Shown: positions 16,700 through 25,093, counted from the first letter of the stretch. The stretch is 64,000 nucleotides of DNA from Kribbella amoyensis (GCF_007828865.1 NZ_VIVK01000001.1:2418001-2482000), one strand, 5' to 3'. Notes: generated by a model from the sequence alone, not told the origin. Made by a program: numbers and translations.

Positions 16700-17765
16700 G
16701 GGGCGCCGGCCCGGTGGAGCCGCGGATGATCAGCCGGGGTGCGACCCGGACCCGGCGGCGGCGCGGCGGCAGCTCGCCGCGGATCCGGGCCAGCAGCAAC
16801 CGGGCGCAGGTCCGGCCGAGCTCGACGGTGTGCTGGTCGACCGTGGTCAGGGCCGGCTGGACCAGCGACATCCACGGCACGTCGTCGTACGCCGCCAGGC
16901 TGATCCGCCGGGGCACCGTCAGCCGCCGGTCCTTCAGCTCGGCCAGGGCCCCCTGGGCGAGCACGTTGTTCGCGGAGAAGATCGCCGTGACGTCGTGGTC
17001 GTTCAGCAGTTTGGCGGTGGTCCGCCGGGCCGCGTCGGCGTCGAAGCTCGTGTACGCGATCAGGTCCTCGTCGACCTCGAGCCCGAACTCCTCGTGCGCG
17101 GCCCGGAACCCGGCCAGCCGGCCCGCCCCCGTCGACCACTTCGTCTCGTCGATCAGCAGTCCGATCCGGGTGTGGCCGAGGCCGATCAGGTGCTCGGTGA
17201 GTTCGCGGGCGCCGGCCTTGTTGTCGCTCAGCACCACGTCACCGCCGGACCGGCCGAGCTCGCGGTCCGCGCACACCACGTGCACCCCGTTGTCCTGCAG
17301 GACTCGCGGGCAGGCCGCGGTGACCGGGGTGACGATGACCCCGGGGACCCGCATCGCCAGCAGCGTCTCGGCCGCCTGCAGTTCCTCGGCCGGGTCGCCG
17401 TTGTCGTTCACCAGCACCATCTGGTACTCCGCCGCGCGCAGCTCCTCCTCGATCCCGGCCGCGAGGTCGGCGTAGAAGGGGTTGCGCAGGTCGGAGATCA
17501 GCACGCCGATCGACGTGGAGGTACGGCTGCGCAGGTTCCTCGCGTTGTGGTCGGCGACGTACCCGATCTTGGCCGCGGCGGCGCGCACGCGGTTCCGTAC
17601 GTCGGGGGACGCGTAACCACGGGTGTGCAGGGCGCGCGAGACGGTCGACGGAGAGACACCGGCCTCGCGGGCGACGTCCTGCACCGTGGGACGGCGTACC
17701 GCACCGGACCGCGGCTCCGGTTGAGCCCCGGTCCGTGCACTGCGCGCCTGCCCCCGCTGCGTCAT
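16692..17765 (-). CDS. LacI-family regulator of the glycan locus
   Basis: LacI-type repressor, 357 residues. After a basic N-terminal tail the helix-turn-helix and hinge read TVQDVAREAGVSPSTVSRAL. The periplasmic-binding-like effector domain follows with IGVLISDLRNPFYADL and a C-terminal ISLAAYDDVPWMSLVQPALTT. It starts 10 bases after the glycosidase and ends 255 bases before the ABC operon, so it sits between the two units it probably controls. Two matching palindromes (16505 and 21290) are the likely operators, which would make it autoregulated. The inducer is probably an intermediate of the imported glycan. Confidence 0.92.
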   Translation of the reverse strand: MTQRGQARSARTGAQPEPRSGAVRRPTVQDVAREAGVSPSTVSRALHTRGYASPDVRNRVRAAAAKIGYVADHNARNLRSRTSTSIGVLISDLRNPFYADLAAGIEEELRAAEYQMVLVNDNGDPAEELQAAETLLAMRVPGVIVTPVTAACPRVLQDNGVHVVCADRELGRSGGDVVLSDNKAGARELTEHLIGLGHTRIGLLIDETKWSTGAGRLAGFRAAHEEFGLEVDEDLIAYTSFDADAARRTTAKLLNDHDVTAIFSANNVLAQGALAELKDRRLTVPRRISLAAYDDVPWMSLVQPALTTVDQHTVELGRTCARLLLARIRGELPPRRRRVRVAPRLIIRGSTGPAPRS

Positions 17766-17775
17766 GGCCCGCAGT

Positions 17776-19473
17776 CTAAGGCAGGCGCTCCGTCCGTACC
17801 CTGGTACCGAACCGCTCCCAGCTCTCCCGGATCGCGGCGAAGTCGTCCGGGCCGAAGTCGTAGCGGTCCGTATCGGTGCCGTCGACGTAGTACAACGCGG
17901 GCACGCCCAGCTCGTGCTGGATCCTCAGGTACTCGCGCCACTCGGCGTGGTTCGGCATCATCCAGCCGTCGGTGTCGATGCCGAGTTCCGGGCAGACCGC
18001 CTTCACCACGCCGGCCCGGTACCGCATGTGCTGCGCCACGTACCCCGGTTCGCCGTCGTCGTCCCGGAGTACGTCGTTCAGGCGGATCAGGTCGGTCACG
18101 TCGAGAAAGGCCGGGTTCGGTACGTGGGTGACGACGAGCGCGTCCGGCTTGGTCCGCTTGGCCGTCTCGTACACGAGCCGCAGGTGCTCGTGCAGCAGCG
18201 CCGTGCCCCACAGACGACCACTGTGCCGCAACGACGAACCGGACGGGGTGCGGGCGGTGAAGTCGATCTTGAAGCCGTCGGCGTCAAGGCCGTCGGGGGA
18301 CAGCATGTACTCCACGGCTTCCCGGACGAGGTCGACGCAGGCGGGCGACTCCGGGTCGAGGCCGACCGGGTTACCGGCCGCGTCGGTGATGCTTGCCTCG
18401 ATCGGGGCGCCTTCGTCGTCCCACGCCTTCCACCAGAGCAGGACGCGTTGCCCGGCGGCGTGCCGTTCGGCGATCCAGCCACGCAGGTCCGTCCACTTCT
18501 CCGGATCGGGTCGGCAGGTGGCGTACTGCTCCTGCCACTTGTCGTCGATCACCACGGTCTGCGGCTCGATCCCCTGCTTCGCCAGGGTTTGCAGGAACGT
18601 GTCGTAGTTCGCCTGTGTGGCCAGGGGTTGCGGTGCTTGGTCCGTGCGAGCACCGATCGCGCACTGTGCTCCCCAGCCGCAGAAGATCGGCCTCTGCCAC
18701 CACGCCTGCGACTCCACGGTGCGCTGCGGTACCACGCCGTACTCGTCGAGCAGGGCACGGTGGCGGACCAGGACGTCCTCCGGGTCCGTCCCGTCCAGGT
18801 GTACGACCAGCAGCGGAGTCGTGAACGAACCGTCGACGGTGGTGTGGCCCTCGTAGTCGAGCCGGAGACTGAAGCCGCCGGTGACGGGCAGGTAGTGGTA
18901 GTTGGTGAACGTCTGCTCCGCGATCGGCGCCACCACGCTCAGCCCGATCCACTGCGTCGTGTCCGGAGTCACCGCGAAGCACCAGGGCGCCGGTGAGAAC
19001 AGCCAGCGCTCGATCCCGGGCTCGCTGCCCTCACCGCACGGGCCGATCGTGGCCGGCTCGAGCGCAGTGCGGATCACGCGGGTCGGGTGGTCCGGGTTCG
19101 GCGAGTACGCCTGCTGGAGGCGCGCGCCGCTCGGCAGGAAACCGCGCGGTGTTCGGCGGCCGCCGAACAGGTGCGCGTCGGTGATGCGGCCCTGCCCGGT
19201 CACCGTGGTCGTGGTCTCGATCCGGTCCGGCAGGAACCGCGTGGTGGTCACCCGGGTGTCCCAGACGGTACTGCGGGCCGTTGCCGTCAGCACTAGTTCG
19301 CCCGGGCGCCGGTCCTCCTCGACGGTGATCTCGCCGTAGCTCTCGTCCGGCCCGGCGAAGCTGTCGAGGGACGCATGCAGCCGTAGCGCGAACAGCCGCT
19401 GCCCGTCCTGGCCGATCACCGCCGCATACGCCTTGGCAGGGTTGACCTCGACCTTGTAGTTCCCGATGTTCAC
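17776..19473 (-). CDS. TIM-barrel alpha-glycosidase, GH-D/GH31-like
   Basis: Glycoside hydrolase of 565 residues with an N-terminal beta-sandwich and a central TIM barrel. The barrel shows IFCGWGAQC, VVIDDKWQEQY, RVLLWWKAW and DADGFKIDF; the Asp of GFKIDF is the expected nucleophile by comparison with GH36/GH31 enzymes. There is no signal peptide, so it works inside the cell. The GTG at 19473 has GAAGGGAA six bases upstream; a longer frame exists but lacks such a site. It sits between the tandem MBL gene and the LacI gene, 10 bases from each. Alpha-galactosidase-like activity is a guess; I cannot fix the exact family. Confidence 0.8.
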   Translation of the reverse strand: MNIGNYKVEVNPAKAYAAVIGQDGQRLFALRLHASLDSFAGPDESYGEITVEEDRRPGELVLTATARSTVWDTRVTTTRFLPDRIETTTTVTGQGRITDAHLFGGRRTPRGFLPSGARLQQAYSPNPDHPTRVIRTALEPATIGPCGEGSEPGIERWLFSPAPWCFAVTPDTTQWIGLSVVAPIAEQTFTNYHYLPVTGGFSLRLDYEGHTTVDGSFTTPLLVVHLDGTDPEDVLVRHRALLDEYGVVPQRTVESQAWWQRPIFCGWGAQCAIGARTDQAPQPLATQANYDTFLQTLAKQGIEPQTVVIDDKWQEQYATCRPDPEKWTDLRGWIAERHAAGQRVLLWWKAWDDEGAPIEASITDAAGNPVGLDPESPACVDLVREAVEYMLSPDGLDADGFKIDFTARTPSGSSLRHSGRLWGTALLHEHLRLVYETAKRTKPDALVVTHVPNPAFLDVTDLIRLNDVLRDDDGEPGYVAQHMRYRAGVVKAVCPELGIDTDGWMMPNHAEWREYLRIQHELGVPALYYVDGTDTDRYDFGPDDFAAIRESWERFGTRVRTERLP

Positions 19474-19483
19474 GGAGTTCCCT

Positions 19484-21244
19484 TCAGAGGCGGACATCGA
19501 CGAGCGCTTCAGCCGACTGGCCGAGGTACTTCCCCGCACGGGTGACCGCGGCCGCGATCCGGGCCCGCCGGACCGGCCGATCCACGTGCGGCACCACCAC
19601 GAACCGGTCGGGCGCCACCTGCTTGCAGTCCCAGCCGGCAGGCACCACGAGCTCGGCCGAGCCGTCCGCGATCACGGTGACCTCGAACGGTTGCCCGTCC
19701 ACCGCGTCGATCCGGTACGGCGTGATCCGGGCCGGCCCGGCGAACACCGGATCGTCGGGGCGGAGCAGCTCCCGGTGGACCCGCGCTACCTCGTCGCCGA
19801 TCCGGGTCAGCTCGTCCAGGTACTCCCCGGTGACGACGCGCGGATCCCAGTGCCCGGTGATCATCAGGTCCGGCTGGAGTCGCCGGTACAGCGCGGCCGA
19901 GGCGGCGTAGTCGTCGGGGCGGAACAGGTTCGCGTACTGGAAGTTCGGGATCTCGGCCTCCACCCCTGGCCGATACGTCCCGGTCTGCTGGTCCCCGGTC
20001 GCAAGTACCCGCTTGCCGTCCACGGTGAAGCCCACCGCCGACGCGTACAGCGTGTGCCCCGGCAACGCGTGCATCTCCAGCTCGTACTCGCGCCAGCGCA
20101 CGCTGGTCCCGTCGGGGATGTGCCGCTCGCACGGGATCGGCTCGTACCAGAGGCAGGGCAGGTCGTACGCGGACGGGTCCTCCAGCACGGCGGCGACCGG
20201 GCTGCTCGCCCACACCTCCGTCCCCTCGACGTCACGCAACAGGTTGAACGCGGCCACGTGGTCGTCGTGGTAGTGCGTGGGGACCGCCACCTCGACCCGG
20301 TCGATCCCGTAGTCGCGGTGCAGCGCCCGCACACTCGGCAGCCACGGCCGGACGGTGTACCGCTCGCCGCCCTGCGGGATCCCGGTGGTCAGGTCGTACC
20401 CGTAGTCGATCACCAGCGCCGTGCCGGAGTCGCTGAGCAGGACGTAGCTGCGGGACTCGCTGGTCCGGTTCATCAACAGATGCGGACTGATCTCGACGAA
20501 CGGGTCGGCCAGCTTCTCCAGCAACCCGCTCGGTTGTCCCAGCCGGACCTCGATCAGGTCGCCCAGGGCTCGGCAGGTCCGGTCAACCGTGTCGGCCGGG
20601 TCTGTCATCGGGTCACCGTGGCTGGGCAGCAGGACGGACGGGTCGTGGTCGAGCAGCTGCACCAGGGACGCCCTGGTCAGCGCGGCGCCCTCCAGGCCGA
20701 CGTACGACCACTGCAGCGCAGCGGCGGACCACACCTTGCCAGGACTGTGCACCAGGTCGCCGACGAAGGCCTGCCCGTCGATCAGGTACGTCACGCTGCC
20801 GGCTGTGTGCCCGGGAGTCGGCAGGGTGGTCACTTCGAGGTGGCCGATCTGCCTGGTGCTGTAGTCGCGCATTGCTCCGGTGACGGCGACCGGTTCGAGC
20901 AGGGAGTAGCGGTCGGTGCGGAGGTCGTAGTTGTTCACGACGGTTCGGCGTTGCCAGATCCGCTCGACGTCCGCGATCAGGTCGAGCTCGGTCTCCGGCA
21001 CCCAGATCCGCGCGCCCGCGGCGGCGAGCAACGGCAGTCCCTCGACCTGGTCGCGGTGGTGGTGCGTCACCAGGACGTCGGTGATCCGGTCGATGCCGAG
21101 CTCGGCGAGGTGGGACAGCCAGCGTCCGGAGCCGACGTCGACGGCGACCGCCGAGCGGGTCGTGGGGTCGACCAGCAGGTACACGACGCAGCTGTCCTCG
21201 ACGGCGTGCAGGTTGGCGCCGACGCGCTGGGTCCGGAGGGTCAC
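19484..21244 (-). CDS. tandem metallo-beta-lactamase-fold hydrolase
   Basis: A protein of about 586 residues with two metallo-beta-lactamase domains in one chain. The first has THHHRDQVEG, where Gln replaces the usual last His, then TPGHTAGS and LPSHGDP. The second has the full ligand set: THYHDDHVAAF, LPGHTLYAS, ATGDQQ and TGHWD. No signal peptide is seen. GTG at 21244 (TAGGG eight bases upstream) or GTG at 21253 may be the start. First gene of the MBL-glycosidase-LacI unit, with the LacI-type box about 45 bases upstream. The presence of such a protein in a sugar operon is unusual; the substrate is unknown. Confidence 0.8.
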   Translation of the reverse strand: MTLRTQRVGANLHAVEDSCVVYLLVDPTTRSAVAVDVGSGRWLSHLAELGIDRITDVLVTHHHRDQVEGLPLLAAAGARIWVPETELDLIADVERIWQRRTVVNNYDLRTDRYSLLEPVAVTGAMRDYSTRQIGHLEVTTLPTPGHTAGSVTYLIDGQAFVGDLVHSPGKVWSAAALQWSYVGLEGAALTRASLVQLLDHDPSVLLPSHGDPMTDPADTVDRTCRALGDLIEVRLGQPSGLLEKLADPFVEISPHLLMNRTSESRSYVLLSDSGTALVIDYGYDLTTGIPQGGERYTVRPWLPSVRALHRDYGIDRVEVAVPTHYHDDHVAAFNLLRDVEGTEVWASSPVAAVLEDPSAYDLPCLWYEPIPCERHIPDGTSVRWREYELEMHALPGHTLYASAVGFTVDGKRVLATGDQQTGTYRPGVEAEIPNFQYANLFRPDDYAASAALYRRLQPDLMITGHWDPRVVTGEYLDELTRIGDEVARVHRELLRPDDPVFAGPARITPYRIDAVDGQPFEVTVIADGSAELVVPAGWDCKQVAPDRFVVVPHVDRPVRRARIAAAVTRAGKYLGQSAEALVDVRL

Positions 21245-21289
21245 AGGCAGCACCCTAAGCAGCGCTTCGGGGGCGCTGGCAAGTACTTA

Positions 21290-21303
21290 TGGCATCGATT
21301 CCA
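21290..21303. promoter_or_regulatory. LacI-type operator upstream of the MBL-glycosidase-LacI unit
   Basis: TGGCATCGATTCCA is a near-palindrome with the same TGGCATCGAT core as the 22-bp dyad at 16505. It lies 46 bases before the start of the tandem MBL gene. Shared operators would place both units under the LacI protein encoded between them. Confidence 0.6.
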
Positions 21304-21664
21304 GAATCGTTTCGTCTTCGCGAGGCACAGTTCATGAAGAACCCCGCGCCCCTCGATCGCTGTCTCCAGCCGTCAGCAGTTCCCCGGCTGGGTACGCGAG
21401 CAAGCTCGCGGTGTGGTCAAGGCGAGCAGCCCGGATGCAGCCGCCGGGTGGTCGAGGCGACCAGCCCTGCCCGGGTCCTGGACGGTCGGGTGAGCAGCCG
21501 GTTACTGGTCCTGGTGCTCGGGCGAGCAGCCCGGGGTTGCCGGTCCTGGGTGGTCGAGGCGAGCGGCCCGGGGTTGCTGGTTCTGGGTGGTATCCCGGGT
21601 GGCTCGTGTCGTTGGGGTTCGACGCGGGGGATGCCTCCGTGTGGCCCGGCGTGGGAGCGCCGGG
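21304..21664. other. gene-free stretch with degenerate repeats
   Basis: I see no convincing gene here. The short open frames have no family-like composition. Apart from the upstream region of the MBL gene, the stretch holds the degenerate repeats described for 21421-21597. Confidence 0.6.
21421..21597. repeat. degenerate tandem repeats of about 35 bp
   Basis: About five imperfect copies start near 21421, 21456, 21490, 21521 and 21557. The common theme is GGCGAGCAGCCCGGG, then a TTGCTGGT-like and a CTGGGTGGTCGA-like block. The last two copies are nearly identical. They lie between the MBL gene and the STAS gene; no function can be read. Confidence 0.6.
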
Positions 21665-22054
21665 CTATTGGAGGTGGAGGGTGCGGAGGGCTTCGTCGGC
21701 GGAGGCGTAGATGCGGAAGTGTTCGCCGAGTCCCGTCACCGCCAGGGGTCTGTCGACGGGGCGGCCTACGCCGACCAGGGCCAGTTGGATCTCGTGTTGG
21801 CCCGCCAGTTGGCGGGCTTCGACGAGGTTGCCGAGGCCGGCCGAGCTGCAGAAGGTCACCGCGGACACGTCGATGAGGACCAGGCGCGCGGGTGGCGCGA
21901 TGGCGGTCCGGATCGCCTCGGCGGCGTACTCGGTGGTGGCGATATCGATTTCACCGGACAACCGGACGAGCAGCACCCCGGGTGCCAGCTCGTCGGTGAC
22001 CGCGTCGAAGGTCGTTCTGATCATCTCGCCGTCCTGGGATTCCGGCTGACTCAC
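21665..22054 (-). CDS. STAS-domain anti-sigma factor antagonist
   Basis: Single STAS domain, 129 residues, of the anti-anti-sigma type (SpoIIAA/RsbV-like). LLVRLSGEIDIATTE and LVLIDVSAVTFCSSAGLGNLV are visible; the Ser pair in CSSAGL contains the site that a partner kinase would phosphorylate. The GTG at 22054 has GGGGGAG eight bases upstream. No anti-sigma kinase gene is next to it; the SigB/F-like sigma factor at 29725 is a possible, unproven, end target of such a switch. Confidence 0.88.
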   Translation of the reverse strand: MSQPESQDGEMIRTTFDAVTDELAPGVLLVRLSGEIDIATTEYAAEAIRTAIAPPARLVLIDVSAVTFCSSAGLGNLVEARQLAGQHEIQLALVGVGRPVDRPLAVTGLGEHFRIYASADEALRTLHLQ

Positions 22055-22139
22055 GGCAGACTCTCCCCCTGGGCAGGCCCGCGGACGCCGGTCGGTTGAG
22101 GCGGATGGGTGAAGCCCTGGCGTAACCGTATGCCGGATT

Positions 22140-22181
22140 GCTCCGGAGTCACAATGCCTGCACAGCTTGTGACCCCGGAGC
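22140..22181 (-). terminator. hairpin terminator after the LVIVD gene
   Basis: Fifteen-base arms 22140-22154 and 22167-22181 pair with a single mismatch around a 12-base loop, 19 bases past the LVIVD stop on its coding strand. There is no clear U-run, as is usual in actinomycetes. Confidence 0.65.
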
Positions 22182-22200
22182 GTGATCAGCGGGTCCACGC

Positions 22201-23568
22201 TCAGCCCCAGAACCGCGGCTGGGTCTGGACGTTGAGCTCCTTCAGCTTCACCCGGTTCGCGGGGTCGGTCCGGCGGTCGGAGATCCGGAAGACGTCGAAC
22301 GCGGTGACCGACTCGGTGCCGTAGATCGCGCCGTTGTACCAGTACACGGACCAGTACCCGCCGAACGACGCCGGATCGCGCGGCGGCCGGTCGAAGTACC
22401 CGATCTCGCGGGGGTTGACCGAGTCGGTGAAGTCCCAGACCGAGAAGCCGCCCTGGTACCAGGCCTGCACCATGATGTCGCGGCCGCGGACCGGGATCAG
22501 CGAGCCGTTGTGCGAGACGCAGTTCTCGTCGGCGGCCTGGTGCCGGGTGATCTTGTAGTAGCTGCGGAACACCAGCTTGCGCTGCTTGACGTCGAAGATC
22601 GCGGTGGCGCCCTTGGTCGGCCCGACCTCGGGGGTGCACTCCGCGCCGCCGCCTCCGCCGAGTTCGTCCATGAAGACGACCTTGCTGCCGTCGCCGTTGA
22701 AGGTCGCGCCGTGCCAGAAGGAGAAGTTTGCCGCGTCCTGGACCCGGTCGATCACCTCCGGCTGTTCCGGCCGGGAGATGTCCAGCAGTACCCCGTCGCC
22801 CATGCACGCCGCGGCCGCGATGTTCTTCGCCGGGAACGCGGTGATGTCGTGACAGCCGCTGGTCTCGTAGCCGGTCTCGCTGCCCGGGAACCCGCCGTCC
22901 GGGAACAGGATCGGCGACGCGACCACGGCCGCCCGCTCCGGCTGGCGCAACGGCACCTTGACGATGTCGATCCGGTCGTTCGGCGGCTGGCAGTCGGGGT
23001 ACGTCGCGTTCGGGAAGTACGAGGAGTTGTAGACGTAGACCGACCGCTTGCTCTTGTCCGGGACCAGCGTGTGCGTGTGCGAACCGCACTTGGTCTCGAC
23101 GGCGGCGACGTACCGCGGGTTCCGCGGATCGCGGACGTCGAAGATCTTGATGCCCTCCCAGGACTCCTTGATCGTCGGCGACTGCGCGACACTCTGGCAC
23201 GAGTTGTCGCTGCGCGAGGAGTCCGTACTGAGGAACAGCAGCCCGTCGTACACGCTGATGTCGCTCTGGCTGCCCGGGCAGGAGACCTGGCTGATCAGGG
23301 CCGGCTTGCCCGGGTCCGCGATGTCGTAGATCGCGAAGCCGGAGTAGTTCCCGACGTACGCCTTCTGCCCGGAGAACGCGATGTCGGTGTTCACCCCGCC
23401 GGCCAGCGGTCCGGTCATCGGGACGCTGGCGAGGTGGGTGATGTTGTCGCTCTTGGCGGCGCCGGTGTCCGGCGGTCCGTCGGCCGACGCCGGCAGGGCG
23501 GAGTACGCCAAGACGGCGGCGAGGACGGTGACGAGACTGGCGAGCGTGCGGGGGCGGCCGATGCGCAT
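22201..23568 (-). CDS. exported LVIVD-repeat beta-propeller protein
   Basis: Secreted protein of 455 residues with an N-terminal signal peptide (MRIGRPRTL, hydrophobic run, ALPASA cleavage region). The body has repeated strands of the LVIVD beta-propeller type, such as GFAIYDIADPGKPALIS, IKIFDVRDPRNPRYV, VLLDISRPEQPEVID and FSVWDFTDSVNPREIGY. The ATG at 23568 has GAAGGGA upstream; the frame is open much further but without coding character. It diverges from the DUF305 lipoprotein gene and ends at a hairpin. Such proteins are usually called LVIVD repeat or choice-of-anchor proteins; no enzymatic function is known. Confidence 0.85.
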   Translation of the reverse strand: MRIGRPRTLASLVTVLAAVLAYSALPASADGPPDTGAAKSDNITHLASVPMTGPLAGGVNTDIAFSGQKAYVGNYSGFAIYDIADPGKPALISQVSCPGSQSDISVYDGLLFLSTDSSRSDNSCQSVAQSPTIKESWEGIKIFDVRDPRNPRYVAAVETKCGSHTHTLVPDKSKRSVYVYNSSYFPNATYPDCQPPNDRIDIVKVPLRQPERAAVVASPILFPDGGFPGSETGYETSGCHDITAFPAKNIAAAACMGDGVLLDISRPEQPEVIDRVQDAANFSFWHGATFNGDGSKVVFMDELGGGGGAECTPEVGPTKGATAIFDVKQRKLVFRSYYKITRHQAADENCVSHNGSLIPVRGRDIMVQAWYQGGFSVWDFTDSVNPREIGYFDRPPRDPASFGGYWSVYWYNGAIYGTESVTAFDVFRISDRRTDPANRVKLKELNVQTQPRFWG

Positions 23569-23661
23569 GCCTCTGGTCCCTTCTGCGGGAGCGGTTGGGC
23601 CAAGGGTATGCGTGATAGACACTGTGTGGAAGCGATTCGACACCAGGAGTGAGGCCCGCCC

Positions 23662-24291
23662 GTGACGAAGGTGCTGCTCGTGTCCCTGCTTCTCGCCGGT
23701 CTGTGGGGGTGCAGTTCGACCCCCGAGGCTGCGCCGGCGCCCTCGTCGACGGTCCCGGTGATCGTGCCGGGGACGCCAGGTGGACCCAACAAGACGGTCG
23801 CGACGATACCGAGCTCGGCCGCCACCGTGGACCCCGACGACGTCAGCTTCCTCGCCGACATGATGGTCCATCACAGTCAGGCGCTGGTGATGGCCGAGCG
23901 GGCCCGGACGGCGGCCGTCGCTCCGCGGGTGAAGTCGCTGGCCGAGCGGATCCGGGTCGGGCAGAAGCCGGAGATCGAGGCGATGCGGCAGCTGCTCACC
24001 GAGCGCGGCCAGACCCCGCCGTCGCTCGAGCATGTCGAGCACATGGACCACAGCGCGATGCCGGGGATGGCGACGCCGGCCCAGCTCGCGGCGTTGGGCC
24101 AGGCGCGCGGGAAGACGTTCGACACGATGTTCCTGAGCCTGATGATCAAGCATCATGAGGGCGCGATCACGATGAGCGGCAAGCAGCAGGAGAACGGCGC
24201 GGACCTTCGCGTCGGCGAGCTGGCCCGGGACGTGGGCGTGACGCAGGCCAAGGAGATCGCGACGATGCGCCGACTGCTGAAGGAGCTGTGA
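23662..24291 (+). CDS. DUF305 lipoprotein
   Basis: Lipoprotein of 209 residues with lipobox LWGC near residue 17. The DUF305 domain carries two copies of the ferritin-like DUF305 half: FLADMMVHHSQALVMAERA and FLSLMIKHHEGAITMSGKQ, with the paired His residues thought to bind metal. A Met/His-rich link (EHMDHSAMPGM) suggests copper or another soft metal. The start is GTG. Its stop overlaps the start of a 24-codon mini-ORF (TGATG), so translation continues towards the DNA repair gene. The metal role is a family inference. Confidence 0.9.
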   Translation: MTKVLLVSLLLAGLWGCSSTPEAAPAPSSTVPVIVPGTPGGPNKTVATIPSSAATVDPDDVSFLADMMVHHSQALVMAERARTAAVAPRVKSLAERIRVGQKPEIEAMRQLLTERGQTPPSLEHVEHMDHSAMPGMATPAQLAALGQARGKTFDTMFLSLMIKHHEGAITMSGKQQENGADLRVGELARDVGVTQAKEIATMRRLLKEL

Positions 24292-24365
24292 TGGGGACCC
24301 TCGACGGCAAGGCCGCTCCGGTCACCGGTCAGAGCCTTCGCGCCACCGGAGGGCTGCTGAGCTGA
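24291..24365 (+). CDS. 24-codon coupled mini-ORF, SDR-like N-terminus
   Basis: ATG overlaps the DUF305 stop by one base, and its TGA stop overlaps the CTG at 24362 that probably starts the next gene. The peptide begins MGTLDGKAAPVTGQS, which resembles the first residues of a short-chain dehydrogenase but stops after 24 residues. It may be a decayed gene start or a coupling peptide that carries ribosomes to the repair gene. Both readings are inference. Confidence 0.45.
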   Translation: MGTLDGKAAPVTGQSLRATGGLLS

Positions 24366-25093
24366 GTACCGTCGACGACCTGCTCGCCGCCGTCGACGCC
24401 GCGGCCGATCCCGCGACGGCGGAGATCCTGGCCCGCTACTTCCAGGTCAAACCCGGCGGCTACGGCGAGGGCGACCGGATCATCGGCGTCAAACTCTCCG
24501 CGCTCCGAGCCATCCTCAAGCCGTACCTGCGCGCCGGCCTGCCGCTGGCCTCGGTGGAGCCGGCCCTCGCGAGCCCGATCCACGAACACCGCCTCGCCGT
24601 CCTCTGCCTGCTCGCCGACCGCGCGAACCGGGCCACGAAACCCCGCACGGCGGACCCCGAAGAGCTCGCTGAGATCTATGCCCTCTACCTCCGCAACACC
24701 ACCAAGGTGAACAACTGGGACCTGGTCGACTGCAGCGCGGCCGAGATCGTCGGCGGCTACCTGACCGGCAAACCTCGCGACGACCTGTACCGGCTGATCC
24801 GCTCCGACCTGCTCTGGGACCGGCGGATCGCGCTCGTCGCCACCCACCGCTTCATCCGGGCCGGCGACACCGAGGACATCTACGCGCTCACCCGCGAAGT
24901 CCTGCGGGATCGTGAGGACCTGATCCACAAGGCCGCCGGCTGGATGCTCCGCGAAGCCGGCAAACGCGTCTCGGCCGACGACCTGCGCACCTTCCTCGAC
25001 GAGAACGCCGCCCGGATGCCCCGCACCATGCTCCGCTACGCCGTCGAACACTTCCCACCCGAAGCCCGCCGCCACTACCTCGCCCTCAGGTGA
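24362..25093 (+). CDS. DNA alkylation repair protein, probable CTG start
   Basis: DNA alkylation repair family protein (AlkD-like HEAT-repeat glycosylase), 243 residues if begun at CTG 24362. The family N-terminal motif EILARYFQVKPGGYGEGDRIIGV lies upstream of the first in-frame GTG (24554), so the short version is wrong. No ATG, GTG or TTG exists in frame between the last plausible point and this motif. GGAGGG at 24348 is 8 bases before the CTG. NNWDLVDCSAAEIVG and a long helical C-terminus match the family. It would excise alkylated bases such as 3-methyladenine. Its end overlaps the convergent CPBP gene by 19 bases. Confidence 0.82.
   Translation: MSTVDDLLAAVDAAADPATAEILARYFQVKPGGYGEGDRIIGVKLSALRAILKPYLRAGLPLASVEPALASPIHEHRLAVLCLLADRANRATKPRTADPEELAEIYALYLRNTTKVNNWDLVDCSAAEIVGGYLTGKPRDDLYRLIRSDLLWDRRIALVATHRFIRAGDTEDIYALTREVLRDREDLIHKAAGWMLREAGKRVSADDLRTFLDENAARMPRTMLRYAVEHFPPEARRHYLALR

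Noticed and set aside
16600..16710. A hydrophobic Leu/Val/Gly run on the minus strand at the LacI 3' end
   Set aside because: It looks like a membrane helix but comes from the 18-bp tandem repeats and has no start codon or ribosome binding site.
19466..21337. A 623-codon plus-strand frame opposite the tandem MBL gene
   Set aside because: Shadow composition (Arg, Gly, Val, His, Gln) and no motif; the MBL ligand motifs are on the minus strand.
24554..25093. Short version of the DNA alkylation repair protein starting at GTG 24554
   Set aside because: The family motif PGGYGEGDR lies upstream in the same frame, so the gene must begin earlier.
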